Shown: one piece after another, positions 25,778 through 33,710 of the stretch
Numbering within the stretch: position 1 is the first letter of the stretch
Layout of the letters: each line of letters begins with the position of its first letter
NCBI RefSeq assembly: GCF_004803475.1
Contig: NZ_SRKY01000002.1
Location: forward strand, 656,855 to 720,854
Source: Aliishimia ponticola
GTDB lineage: Bacteria > Pseudomonadota > Alphaproteobacteria > Rhodobacterales > Rhodobacteraceae
DNA length: 64,000 nt
Direction of reading: 5' to 3'
The notes under the pieces: generated by a model
What the model was told of the DNA's origin: nothing
Database searches by the model: none
Seen by the model: only the letters and a program-made list of their open reading frames with translations
Made by a program: the position numbers and the translations under genes

Positions 25778-26653
25778 ATGGCTGACCTGACACACGCGCA
25801 TCGACCGACGACCGATCTGCACCAGTCCTATATGGCGCTGGTCGGGCGGCGGCGGCTTTATTCGGGCATCATGCTGGCGATATTCGTGGCGCTGATGGTG
25901 TCGGGCTTCAACCTTGCCGCATCGCGCAATGGCGGCAGTTTCTGGGGCGGGCTGCCCAATATCCTTGATTACCCGTCCGAGGTGGTGAGCGAGGCGCTCA
26001 GCAAGGCGTCGGAAATCCCCGGCCATATCGTGACCTATTTCCCAGCCCTGCTGGAGACCGTGAACATCGCCGCCGTGGCCACGCTGATCGGCGCGCTTTT
26101 CGCGGTGGTGCTTTCGCTGCTGTCGACCCGCGGGATGGCGGCGTTTCCGCGGCTGACGGGCCTGTTCCGCCGGACCATGGACGTCATGCGCGCGGTGCCG
26201 GAAATCGTGATCGCGCTGCTGCTGATCTTTGTGCTGGGCGGCGGGCCGGTGCCGGCGATGATCGCCATTGCGGTGCATACGGCGGGGGCGCTGGGCAAAC
26301 TGTTTTCGGAAGTGAACGAGAACGCCTCGCTGAAACCGGTCGAAGGGTTGCAATCGGTGGGCGCCAGCTGGTCGCAGCGGATGCTGCTGGGCGTTGTGCC
26401 GCAGGTGGCGCCGAACTGGCTGAGCTATGCGTTGCTGCGGCTTGAGATCAATATTCGCGCCTCGGCCATCCTTGGCTTCGTCGGGGCGGGCGGGCTTGGC
26501 TATGAGCTGAAGGTCGCGATTCAGTGGGGGCAGGGCAAGTTCGACGAGGCCGGGGCGATGTTCCTGATGCTGTTCCTGACCATCGTCTTCTTCGACCAGC
26601 TTTCCAGCCATGTCCGCGACCGTCTGACTCACGGCCAGCGTGTGAAAGGGTAA
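25778..26653 (+). CDS. phnE: Phosphonate ABC transporter permease 1
   Basis: This is the first permease of the phosphonate importer, 291 residues. About six helices are predicted, and the cytoplasmic coupling motif EAA-like segment (ENASLKPVEGLQSVGASWSQRMLLG) is present before the last helices. The C-terminal FVGAGGLGYEL motif is typical of PhnE. The start ATG lies after a long run without a good Shine-Dalgarno sequence, so translation may rely on the preceding hairpin leader. Only four bases separate it from the second permease gene. Confidence 0.94.
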   Translation: MADLTHAHRPTTDLHQSYMALVGRRRLYSGIMLAIFVALMVSGFNLAASRNGGSFWGGLPNILDYPSEVVSEALSKASEIPGHIVTYFPALLETVNIAAVATLIGALFAVVLSLLSTRGMAAFPRLTGLFRRTMDVMRAVPEIVIALLLIFVLGGGPVPAMIAIAVHTAGALGKLFSEVNENASLKPVEGLQSVGASWSQRMLLGVVPQVAPNWLSYALLRLEINIRASAILGFVGAGGLGYELKVAIQWGQGKFDEAGAMFLMLFLTIVFFDQLSSHVRDRLTHGQRVKG

Positions 26654-26657
26654 TCCG

Positions 26658-27980
26658 ATGGCAATGCTCGACACCAATGCCGACCTGCGGGCGCAGACCG
26701 AACAGATTTTCCGCCGCAAGCGTCTGATCACGCTCGCCGTGCCGTCGCTGATCCTCGCCTATCTGGTGTATATCTTCTTCTCCTTCGACATCGCGGGGCT
26801 GTGGCAACGCGCTGACGGCAGAAATGCGCAGATCCTCATATCGGACGCCTATAGCTACAAGACCCATGTGACGCGCGACAATCGGACCGGGGCGGTCAGT
26901 GTCGCGATCGAGGGGGAGAAGAAGGGCCGTTATCCCGAGGGCGAAAGCCCGTACTGGGTCGATCTGGGAGAGACCACATTCGTCGATCTGGAGGGCGGCC
27001 ATAGCGTCACCTTCGGGCCGGACCTCATCACGTATGTAAACCCGGATATCGGGACATCGACGTTTCGCGTGTCGCGCAGTCAGGGTGTTGTGGCAGACTA
27101 TCCCTTCCCGCTGGACGAGATGCCGGAGTGGATCAATGCCTCCAAGAACCGGGTGGCGATCACGACCGATGCGGGGCGTCTGACCATCACGCGCAACCGG
27201 GCGGAGGTCTTCCGGTACTTCACCGGCTGGGAGCTGTTCTTCTTCACGCTGGACAGCCCGTATCACGGGCTTGGCTTTGGCGCGCTGCTGAGCCGCGCTG
27301 TTCACGGCGAAGCGGGCGCGATCCTGAGCGATTTCTGGAACAACCCGATGTGGCTGCACAAGGAAGTCGCATGGGCGATCTTCGAAACCGTGCTGATGGC
27401 CTTTCTGGGCACGTTCGGCGCGGCGCTGGTGGCGCTGCCGCTGGCCTTCTTCGCGGCGCGGAATTTTGCACCGATGATGTGGGTGCGCATGGGCGCGCGG
27501 CGGTTTTTCGATTTCTTCCGCGGGGTGGATGCGCTGATCTGGACGATCATCCTGACGCGGGCCTTCGGGCTGGGGCCCTTGACCGGCGCGCTGGCGATCC
27601 TGATCACCGATACCGGCACGTTCGGCAAGCTGTTCTCCGAAGCGCTGGAGAATGTCGACGAAAAGCAGATCGAAGGGGTTCAATCCACCGGCGCGCGCCC
27701 GGCGCAACGCTATCGGTTCGGGGTTCTGCCGCAGGTCACGCCAGTTTTGCTGAGCCAGATCCTCTATTTCCTTGAATCCAATGTGCGCTCGGCCACTATC
27801 ATCGGTGCGATTACCGGGGGCGGGATCGGGCTGATGCTGACCCAGGCGATCCTGACGCAGAAGGATTGGGAAGAGGTGACCTATTACATCGTGCTGATCG
27901 TGCTGATGGTGATGCTGATGGACTGGCTGTCCGGTCTGATCCGCGCGCGTCTGATCAAGGGCGACGAGGCGGGGCATTGA
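26658..27980 (+). CDS. phnE: Phosphonate ABC transporter permease 2, with large periplasmic insert
   Basis: This is the second PhnE-type permease, 440 residues, longer than the usual 260-300. After a first helix (about residues 23-42), an insert of about 150 residues contains EKKGRYPEGESPYWVDLG and MPEWINASKN segments. Then the transport domain with the EAA-type loop (ENVDEKQIEGVQSTGARPAQRYRFG) begins near residue 215. The insert is probably periplasmic. The acetyltransferase gene overlaps its stop by four bases. Confidence 0.93.
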   Translation: MAMLDTNADLRAQTEQIFRRKRLITLAVPSLILAYLVYIFFSFDIAGLWQRADGRNAQILISDAYSYKTHVTRDNRTGAVSVAIEGEKKGRYPEGESPYWVDLGETTFVDLEGGHSVTFGPDLITYVNPDIGTSTFRVSRSQGVVADYPFPLDEMPEWINASKNRVAITTDAGRLTITRNRAEVFRYFTGWELFFFTLDSPYHGLGFGALLSRAVHGEAGAILSDFWNNPMWLHKEVAWAIFETVLMAFLGTFGAALVALPLAFFAARNFAPMMWVRMGARRFFDFFRGVDALIWTIILTRAFGLGPLTGALAILITDTGTFGKLFSEALENVDEKQIEGVQSTGARPAQRYRFGVLPQVTPVLLSQILYFLESNVRSATIIGAITGGGIGLMLTQAILTQKDWEEVTYYIVLIVLMVMLMDWLSGLIRARLIKGDEAGH

Positions 27981-28594
27981 GCGCCAAGCTGGGGTCGGAG
28001 CCTTTGATCCACGAAGGCTGCGCCGTGCAGGGCAGCACCCTTGCGGCCTATACGGAGATCGGGGCAGGCACGCGCCTGTCCAATGTGGTGATGGGGGCGT
28101 ATTCCTATTGCGACCGGAGCTGCGATCTGGCCAATGCCGAGATCGGGAAATTTGCGAATATCGCCAGTTTCGTGCGGATCGGGGCGACGGATCATCCGCT
28201 GGACCGGGCGTCGCTGCACCATTTCATGTATCGGTCCGGGGATTACTGGGATGATGCCGCGCCGGATGCCGATTGGTTTGAAAAGCGGGCCGCGCGGCGC
28301 ACGGTGATCGGCCATGACACGTGGATCGGTCATAATGCGCAGATCAAGCCGGACGTGACGGTGGGGCATGGCGCGGTCGTCGCCTCGGGCGCGGTGGTGA
28401 CGAAGGATGTCGCGCCCTATACCATCGTGGCGGGGCTGCCTGCCGCGCCACTGCGGCGGCGCCTGCCCGAACCGGTGGCCGAACGCTTGATCGCGCTGGC
28501 GTGGTGGGATTGGGACCACGCGCGGCTGCGCGCCGCGCTGGAGGATTTCCGCGCCTTGCCCGCCGAAGCCTTTCTGGAGCGTTATGGCGGCTAG
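27977..28594 (+). CDS. Phosphonate-locus hexapeptide-repeat acetyltransferase
   Basis: This 205-residue left-handed beta-helix protein resembles the chloramphenicol-acetyltransferase-like family found in phn operons (phn_thr-fam). Hexapeptide turns such as NVVMGAYSYCDRSC, VIGHDTWIGHNAQIKPDVTVGHGAVVASGAVVTKDVAPY and IVAGLPAAP are evident. A TTG start at 27977 overlaps the phnE2 stop (TTGA). It may acetylate a phosphonate intermediate or aminophosphonate, as suggested for PhnO, but that is inference. Confidence 0.87.
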   Translation: MSAKLGSEPLIHEGCAVQGSTLAAYTEIGAGTRLSNVVMGAYSYCDRSCDLANAEIGKFANIASFVRIGATDHPLDRASLHHFMYRSGDYWDDAAPDADWFEKRAARRTVIGHDTWIGHNAQIKPDVTVGHGAVVASGAVVTKDVAPYTIVAGLPAAPLRRRLPEPVAERLIALAWWDWDHARLRAALEDFRALPAEAFLERYGG

Positions 28595-28603
28595 CGCTGT
28601 CCG

Positions 28604-28658
28604 GGGTAGGCTGAAGCCTACCCTACGGGCTGGTGTGTAGGGTGCGCTTCAGCGCACC
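28604..28658 (+). repeat. Two adjacent palindromic hairpins between convergent genes
   Basis: GGGTAGGCT / AGCCTACCC (28604-28623) is a perfect nine-base stem. GGTGCGCT / AGCGCACC (28641-28658) is a perfect eight-base stem whose loop holds the phnF stop codon. They probably end the convergent transcripts. The TAGGGTGCGCTTCAGCGCACC form looks like a REP-type element, a resemblance and not a proof. Confidence 0.55.
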
Positions 28659-29374
28659 TGCGCGTCGGGGTCTTCTTCGACGATCAGGGCGGTGCGCTCG
28701 CCCGCGAACCATGTGGTGCCGTATTCCACCGGGCCGATATCCGATATGTTGACGCTTTGGCTGCGCAGCAGCGGTGCGCCTTCGACCACGTGCAGGTGCA
28801 GGGCCTGCGTCGCGTCCGCCGCCACGGCGGTCAGCCGCGTGCTGGCGCGCGTGTAGTCATCGACCCCGGCCGCGGCCAGCGCCGCGGTGATCGACGTATT
28901 CTGCGCCAAAGCGTCGGAAATTCCCGGCAACCGCTCTGCGGGGAAGGCCGACACCACCAGCGCAATCGGTGCATCATCCGACAGGGACAGCCCGAAATAG
29001 GCGACCACGGGCGCGCCGGGATCGATGCGCAGCGCCTCCGCCTCGGGCTGGGCCGCGCCGCGCGTTTCCAGTGCCAGCAGCTTCTTGGCCGGAGAGCGCC
29101 CCGCCGCCCGTAGGTTCTGGTGAAAGCGCACGCGCCGCCCAATCGGGTATTCGGTCACGTCAGAGGCGATGAACACGCCCGCGCCGCGCCGGGCAAAGAC
29201 CAGCCCCTCCTCGCCAAGTGCCTTCAGCGCGCGGCGGATCGTGTGCCGGTTCACCCCGAACCGGCCCGATAACGCGGCCTCGGTCGGGAGCTTGTCCCCA
29301 GCTGTATAGCGCTTGTCCGCAATATCGCGCCGCACGCTTTCCGCGATCGCCTGCCAGAGCGGCGTCTTTGTCAT
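28649..29374 (-). CDS. phnF: Phosphonate metabolism GntR-family regulator
   Basis: PhnF is a GntR/HutC-type repressor of phn genes. The 241-residue product has a winged helix at residues 5-70 (IAESVRRDIADKRYTAGDKLPTEAALSGRFGVNRHTIRRALKAL) and a UTRA ligand-binding domain after residue 95. The gene is divergent from phnG, with a shared 155-base region containing a promoter and inverted repeat. The UTRA domain suggests a ligand such as a phosphonate or a pathway intermediate. Confidence 0.93.
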   Translation of the reverse strand: MTKTPLWQAIAESVRRDIADKRYTAGDKLPTEAALSGRFGVNRHTIRRALKALGEEGLVFARRGAGVFIASDVTEYPIGRRVRFHQNLRAAGRSPAKKLLALETRGAAQPEAEALRIDPGAPVVAYFGLSLSDDAPIALVVSAFPAERLPGISDALAQNTSITAALAAAGVDDYTRASTRLTAVAADATQALHLHVVEGAPLLRSQSVNISDIGPVEYGTTWFAGERTALIVEEDPDAQVR

Positions 29375-29410
29375 CCTGCTCTCCCTGCCGGTCGGGGCTT
29401 GGCGCCCCGA

Positions 29411-29428
29411 ACGTCACCAAATCTTCAC
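29411..29428 (+). promoter_or_regulatory. Candidate Pho box upstream of phnG
   Basis: ACGTCAC and TCTTCAC are separated by CAAA (7-4-7 layout, both ending TCAC). They lie 10 bases before the -35 element. Partial match to the PhoB consensus. Confidence 0.35.
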
Positions 29429-29438
29429 AGTCCCGGCA

Positions 29439-29467
29439 TTGCCGACACGCGGCGAATGGCCTATGAT
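29439..29467 (+). promoter_or_regulatory. Sigma-70 promoter of phnGHI
   Basis: TTGCCG (29439-29444) and TATGAT (29462-29467) are separated by exactly 17 bases. The expected transcription start lies near 29474, inside the palindrome described next. Confidence 0.6.
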
Positions 29468-29468
29468 T

Positions 29469-29494
29469 TGTCTAGTTGTATAGTTCGCTAGACA
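29469..29494 (+). promoter_or_regulatory. Candidate PhnF operator
   Basis: TGTCTAG and CTAGACA form a perfect seven-base inverted repeat with 12 bases between, directly after the -10. A further CTGTCTAT half-site lies at 29505-29512. Position at the transcription start suits a GntR/HutC-type repressor. Not tested. Confidence 0.5.
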
Positions 29495-29529
29495 TATCCG
29501 CAACCTGTCTATTCCCACGGAGGCACCGA

Positions 29530-29964
29530 ATGGACCGCAAGACATGGCTGTCGATCTTGGCCAAGGCCGATACCGCCGAGCTTTCGGCGCTTTGGGACGC
29601 GCTTGCGCTCGCGCCCGCCTTTTCCTGGCTGCGCCGCCCGCAAATTGGCGCGGTGATGGTGCAGGGCCGGGCCGGGGGCACCGGCGCGGCGTTCAATCTG
29701 GGTGAAATGACGGTGACGCGCTGCACCTTGCAGTTGGAAAACGGGCCGGTCGGCGTTGGCTATGTTCAGGGGCGGGACGCGGCCAAGGCAGAGATTGCGG
29801 CGCTGGCCGATGCGCTGCTGCAAACAGCGGCGGCGCAGGCGATCCTTGATGGCCTGATCGAACCGCTGCGGGCCAAGGCCCAGGCCCGCAAGGCTGGGCG
29901 CGCGGCCAAGGCCGATGCCACACGCGTTGATTTCTTTACCCTCGTGCGCGGAGAAGACGGATGA
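29530..29964 (+). CDS. phnG: C-P lyase subunit PhnG
   Basis: PhnG is part of the PhnGHIJ core that makes ribose phosphonate triphosphates and cleaves the C-P bond. The 144-residue product has the family pattern (MDRKTWLSILAKA near the start, FNLGEMTVTRCTLQL, VGVGYVQGRDAAKAE). The ATG at 29530 follows CGGAGGCACC. Overlap of its stop with phnH (ATGA) shows coupling. Confidence 0.94.
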   Translation: MDRKTWLSILAKADTAELSALWDALALAPAFSWLRRPQIGAVMVQGRAGGTGAAFNLGEMTVTRCTLQLENGPVGVGYVQGRDAAKAEIAALADALLQTAAAQAILDGLIEPLRAKAQARKAGRAAKADATRVDFFTLVRGEDG

Positions 29965-30554
29965 GCCAGACACATATTCTTTCTGGCGGGTTCGACAGTC
30001 CGGCCACCGGATCGGCACAGGCGTTTCGCGCCGCGATGGAGGCGATGGCGCGCCCCGGCACGATCGAAACCCTGTCCGGCGGCACCGGTCCCGCGCCCTT
30101 GTCGGACGCGGCCGCGACGCTGCTGCTGACGCTTTGCGATACCACCACGCCGCTGTTTCTGGGCGCGAGTCATGATACGGATGACATCCGCGCATGGCTG
30201 GCCTTTCACACCGGCGCGCCCATCGCGCGGCGTGAAGACGCCCAATTCGCGCTGGGCACATGGAGCGATCTGGCCCCGCTTGGCGCGTATGCCACTGGCA
30301 CGCCCGAATACCCGGACCGGTCTGTGACACTGATCGTCGAGATGCCGGAGCTGTCCAATACAGGCGCGGTGCTACGCGGCCCCGGTATCGAGGAAACCAC
30401 GCGGCTGAACCTGCCGGACCCGCAAGCGCACCAAGCCAATCGCGCTTTGTTCCCACTGGGCTTCGATTGCTTTTTCACCGCCGGAAACCGGGTCGCGGGG
30501 CTGCCACGATCCACAGACGTGACGGCGCAGCCCGTCGCGGCAGAGGAGGTCTGA
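29961..30554 (+). CDS. phnH: C-P lyase subunit PhnH
   Basis: PhnH is a core C-P lyase complex subunit. The 197-residue product has GFDSPATGSAQAFRAAMEAMARPG at the N-terminus, and central LCDTTTPLFL and FHTGAP patterns. The start ATG overlaps the phnG stop. phnI starts three bases after its stop, with a strong GAGGAGGT Shine-Dalgarno sequence inside the phnH 3' end. Confidence 0.94.
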   Translation: MSQTHILSGGFDSPATGSAQAFRAAMEAMARPGTIETLSGGTGPAPLSDAAATLLLTLCDTTTPLFLGASHDTDDIRAWLAFHTGAPIARREDAQFALGTWSDLAPLGAYATGTPEYPDRSVTLIVEMPELSNTGAVLRGPGIEETTRLNLPDPQAHQANRALFPLGFDCFFTAGNRVAGLPRSTDVTAQPVAAEEV

Positions 30555-30556
30555 CC

Positions 30557-31672
30557 ATGTATGTTGCGGTAAAGGGCGGTGAGGCGGCAATCGACGCGGC
30601 GCATGACTGGCTCGCCGAAGAGCGGCGCGGCCCCACGGATATTGCGGAACTGACGCTGGGCCAGATCAAGGGGCAGATGTCGCTCGCCATTGCGCGCGTG
30701 ATGGCTGAAGGCTCGCTTTACGATCCTGATCTGGCGGCGCTGGCGATCAAGCAGGCGCGCGGCGATCTGATCGAGGCGATCTTCCTGATCCGCGCATATC
30801 GGACCACGCTGCCCCGGTTCGGCGCGTCGCATCCGGTGGAGACAGGAGATATGGCGTGCGACCGGCGTATCTCGGCCACGTTCAAGGATCTGCCGGGCGG
30901 GCAGGTGCTGGGGCCGACCTTCGATTACACGCACCGCTTGCTGGATTTCAAACTGGCCGCCGATGGGGCATTGGCCGCGCGCGACGTGGCGGAGGATGTG
31001 GCGGAGGCCGCGCCGGATACTGCGCCAGAGCCGATGCCGCGCGTCACCGAGTTTCTGAACGCCGAAGGGTTGATCGAACCGGAAGTCGATCCCGGTGAGG
31101 CCCCGGGCGATCTGACCCGCGCCCCGCTGGAGCTGCCCGCCTCGCGCGCGCTCCGCCTGCAATCGCTGACCCGTGCGGATGAGGGGTTCTTGCTGGGCAT
31201 GGCCTATTCGACCCAGCGTGGCTATGCACGCAATCACGCTTTCGTCGGCGAACTACGGATCGGCACCGTGCCGGTGGAGATGGACATCCCAGAGCTAGGC
31301 TTTGCCATCGAGATCGGGGAGATCACCCTGACCGAATGCGAGACGGTGAACCAGTTTCGAGGATCGGAGACCGCGCCGCCGCAATTCACACGCGGTTATG
31401 GGCTAGTATTCGGCCAGACGGAACGCAAGGCGATCTCAATGGCGCTGGTGGACCGGGCGCTGCGCTGGAAGGAATTGGACGAGGATGACCTTGGCGCGCC
31501 GGCGCAGGATGAGGAATTCGTCCTCTATCATGCGGATAACATTCAGGCGACCGGGTTTCTGGAGCATATCAAGCTGCCGCATTACGTGGATTTTCAATCC
31601 GAGACCGAATTGCTTCGGCGGTTGCGGCAAGCGTTTGCAGCGGCCCCCATTCAGGCGGAGGCCGCGGAATGA
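30557..31672 (+). CDS. phnI: C-P lyase subunit PhnI
   Basis: PhnI is the nucleosidase-like core subunit that displaces adenine from ATP with phosphonate. The product is 371 residues. MYVAVKGGEAAI at the start, SHPVETGDMACDRRISATFKDLPGGQ and the C-terminal segment ending with HVKLPHYVDFQ-like residues (IKLPHYVDFQSETELL) match. The ATG at 30557 is well supported by a GAGGAGGT Shine-Dalgarno sequence. In most phn operons phnJ follows at once, but here 376 bases intervene. Confidence 0.95.
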   Translation: MYVAVKGGEAAIDAAHDWLAEERRGPTDIAELTLGQIKGQMSLAIARVMAEGSLYDPDLAALAIKQARGDLIEAIFLIRAYRTTLPRFGASHPVETGDMACDRRISATFKDLPGGQVLGPTFDYTHRLLDFKLAADGALAARDVAEDVAEAAPDTAPEPMPRVTEFLNAEGLIEPEVDPGEAPGDLTRAPLELPASRALRLQSLTRADEGFLLGMAYSTQRGYARNHAFVGELRIGTVPVEMDIPELGFAIEIGEITLTECETVNQFRGSETAPPQFTRGYGLVFGQTERKAISMALVDRALRWKELDEDDLGAPAQDEEFVLYHADNIQATGFLEHIKLPHYVDFQSETELLRRLRQAFAAAPIQAEAAE

Positions 31673-31680
31673 GGATGCGT

Positions 31681-31833
31681 CTACAGGAAGACAAGCACCA
31701 GCAGGCTGATCCCTGCGACGATGAGCGCGACCTGCGACCAGAAGCGGCGACGCATGCGCGCTTCTTCCACGGCCTGCGCGTCACCGCGGCGCGGTGCGTT
31801 CGGGTGGGTGGTTTGGATTTCGATTGGAGCCAT
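31681..31833 (-). CDS. Small membrane protein, antisense within the phn operon
   Basis: A 50-residue frame starting MAPIEIQTTHPNAPRRGDAQ has an R-rich middle (EEARMRRRFW) and ends in one hydrophobic helix (VALIVAGISLLVLVFL). The pattern suggests a single-pass inner-membrane protein with the N-terminus inside. It lies nine bases after the phnI stop on the opposite strand. The Shine-Dalgarno sequence is weak. It could be a real small gene (I think similar ones occur in Rhodobacterales), or a chance frame. Function unknown. Confidence 0.5.
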   Translation of the reverse strand: MAPIEIQTTHPNAPRRGDAQAVEEARMRRRFWSQVALIVAGISLLVLVFL

Positions 31834-32048
31834 TTTTTGAGTTATCCCGTGCTGTCGAGGGGAAAAAGTGATTACGTTAAACAACGCAAGAGTAGCGCTG
31901 CGGTTCCCTCGAAACAAGAATTAGGGGAACAAAAGTTAACAAATCTCCCTAAGGTTGAGCGGTTTTTCGCCGGAGTTGCGTGCGGATTCCTGCCGTGTTC
32001 CGCGCCGCGTGACGTTTTTGGCCGGGCTTTTGACACGATGGGTGCAGC
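31834..32048. other. AT-richer gap upstream of phnJ
   Basis: About 215 bases between the small minus-strand gene and phnJ. Bases 31861-31980 are about 46% GC, well below the surroundings. It contains GTTCCC...GGGGAAC and TTAAC motifs and may hold a second promoter for phnJKLNM and one for the small gene. No clear -35/-10 pair with correct spacing was found. Confidence 0.5.
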
Positions 32049-32882
32049 ATGACCGAATATAACTTTGCTTATCTTGACGAAGATACGAAACGCATGATCC
32101 GGCGCGCCATCCTGAAGGGCTTGGCGATCCCCGGCTATCAGGTGCCATTCGCCAGCCGCGAAATGCCGATGCCTTATGGGTGGGGCACGGGCGGGGTGCA
32201 AGTCACCGCGTCGATCCTGACGCCGATGGACCGGCTGAAGGTGATTGATCAGGGCGCGGATGACACGACCAATGCGGTGTCCATTCGCCGGTTCTTTCAG
32301 CGCACGGCGGATGTGGCGACCACGGAACACACCGCTGAGGCCAGCGTGATCCAGACCCGCCACCGCATCCCCGAAGAGCGCTTGGGCGCGGGGCAGGTGC
32401 TTGTCTATCAGGTGCCAATCCCGGAGCCGCTGCGTTTTCTGGAACCCTCCGAGGTCGAAACCCGCCGGATGCATGCATTGGAAGATTACGGGCTGATGCA
32501 TGTGAAGCTTTACGAGGACATCGCGCAGCACGGGCAGATCGCCACCGCCTATGCCTATCCGGTGAAGGTCAGCGGGCGCTATGTCATGGACCCGTCACCC
32601 ATTCCGAAATTCGACAATCCCAAGCTGAAAATGGGTGCGATCCAGCTTTTTGGGGCCGGGCGCGAGCAGCGCATTTACGCCCTGCCGCCCTTCACGCAGG
32701 TCGTGTCGCTCGATTTCGAGGATCACCCGTTCGATCCGTCCAAGGCCGATCACCCCTGCGCGCTGTGCGGGGCGGAGGACAGCTATCTGGACGAGATCAT
32801 TACCGATGATCGCGGCGGGCGCATGTTCGTATGCTCGGACACCGATTACTGCACAACGCGCCGCGAAGGAGACACCGCATGA
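32049..32882 (+). CDS. phnJ: C-P lyase core radical SAM subunit PhnJ
   Basis: PhnJ cleaves the C-P bond by radical chemistry, forming methane or other alkane and ribosyl cyclic phosphate. The 277-residue product carries all four functional cysteines in the C-terminal segment: Cys237, Cys240, Cys262 and Cys268. Their spacing matches the Escherichia coli Cys241/244/266 cluster ligands and the Cys272 thiyl radical. YNFAYLDEDTKRMIRRAILK opens the protein. phnK overlaps its stop by four bases. Confidence 0.96.
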   Translation: MTEYNFAYLDEDTKRMIRRAILKGLAIPGYQVPFASREMPMPYGWGTGGVQVTASILTPMDRLKVIDQGADDTTNAVSIRRFFQRTADVATTEHTAEASVIQTRHRIPEERLGAGQVLVYQVPIPEPLRFLEPSEVETRRMHALEDYGLMHVKLYEDIAQHGQIATAYAYPVKVSGRYVMDPSPIPKFDNPKLKMGAIQLFGAGREQRIYALPPFTQVVSLDFEDHPFDPSKADHPCALCGAEDSYLDEIITDDRGGRMFVCSDTDYCTTRREGDTA

Positions 32883-33649
32883 CCCCCATTCTCGACGTGC
32901 GCAACCTGTCCAAGAATTACGGGCGCAATATCGGCTGCATGGATGTGAATTTCTCGCTCTATCCGGGCGAGGTGATTGGCATCGTTGGCGAAAGCGGGTC
33001 CGGCAAGTCGACCTTGCTGGGCTGCATGGCGGGGCATCTGCGCCCCAGCGCGGGCGAGGTGCTGTTCGACACGCGCGCCGAAGGGCCGCGCGATGTGCTG
33101 CGCATGTCCGAGCCGGAGCGGCGGATGCTGGCGCGCACCGATTGGGCCTTTGTGCATCAGAACCCACGTGACGGGCTGCGCATGACGGTCAGCGCCGGCG
33201 GTAATGTCGGCGAACGGCTGATGGCGGTGGGCGCGCGGCATTACGGCGATATTCGTGCGCAAGCGGTGGATTGGCTGGGCCGGGTGGAGATCAGCGACGC
33301 GCGCATCGATGACCGGCCCTCGACCTTTTCGGGCGGGATGCAGCAACGCTTGCAGATCGCGCGCAACCTCGTGACCGGGCCGCGCCTGGTGTTCATGGAT
33401 GAGCCCACCGGCGGGCTGGATGTTTCGGTGCAGGCGCGGCTGCTTGACCTGCTGCGCGCGTTGGTGCGCGACATGGGGCTGAGCGCGGTGATCGTCACCC
33501 ATGATCTGGCCGTGGTGCGGCTGCTGGCGGATCGGCTGATGGTGATGAAATCGGGCCGTGTGGTGGAAACGGGTTTGACCGATCAGGTGCTGGACGACCC
33601 GCAACACGCCTATACGCAGCTTCTTGTGTCATCGGTCCTGCAGGTCTGA
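32879..33649 (+). CDS. phnK: C-P lyase ATP-binding subunit PhnK
   Basis: PhnK is an ABC-type ATPase that docks on PhnJ. The 256-residue product shows Walker A GESGSGKST, Q-loop HQNPRDGLRM, signature FSGGMQQRL and Walker B LVFMDEPTGGLDV. The switch His is in VTHDLAVV. There is no membrane partner, as expected. The ATG overlaps the phnJ stop (ATGA). Confidence 0.95.
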   Translation: MTPILDVRNLSKNYGRNIGCMDVNFSLYPGEVIGIVGESGSGKSTLLGCMAGHLRPSAGEVLFDTRAEGPRDVLRMSEPERRMLARTDWAFVHQNPRDGLRMTVSAGGNVGERLMAVGARHYGDIRAQAVDWLGRVEISDARIDDRPSTFSGGMQQRLQIARNLVTGPRLVFMDEPTGGLDVSVQARLLDLLRALVRDMGLSAVIVTHDLAVVRLLADRLMVMKSGRVVETGLTDQVLDDPQHAYTQLLVSSVLQV

Positions 33650-33710
33650 TGGCGCGCTCTGGGTCCATATGCCTTCGGGCCACAATCTTTTCCCGACAGG
33701 AGGTGCGGCG

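Noticed and set aside
24455-26731. 758-residue minus-strand frame across phnC-phnE
   Set aside because: It covers several well-identified plus-strand genes and has Arg/His/Gln-rich shadow composition.
32030-32063. TTGACA and TATAAC upstream of and inside phnJ
   Set aside because: They are 22 bases apart, beyond usual sigma-70 spacing, and the second lies inside the coding region.
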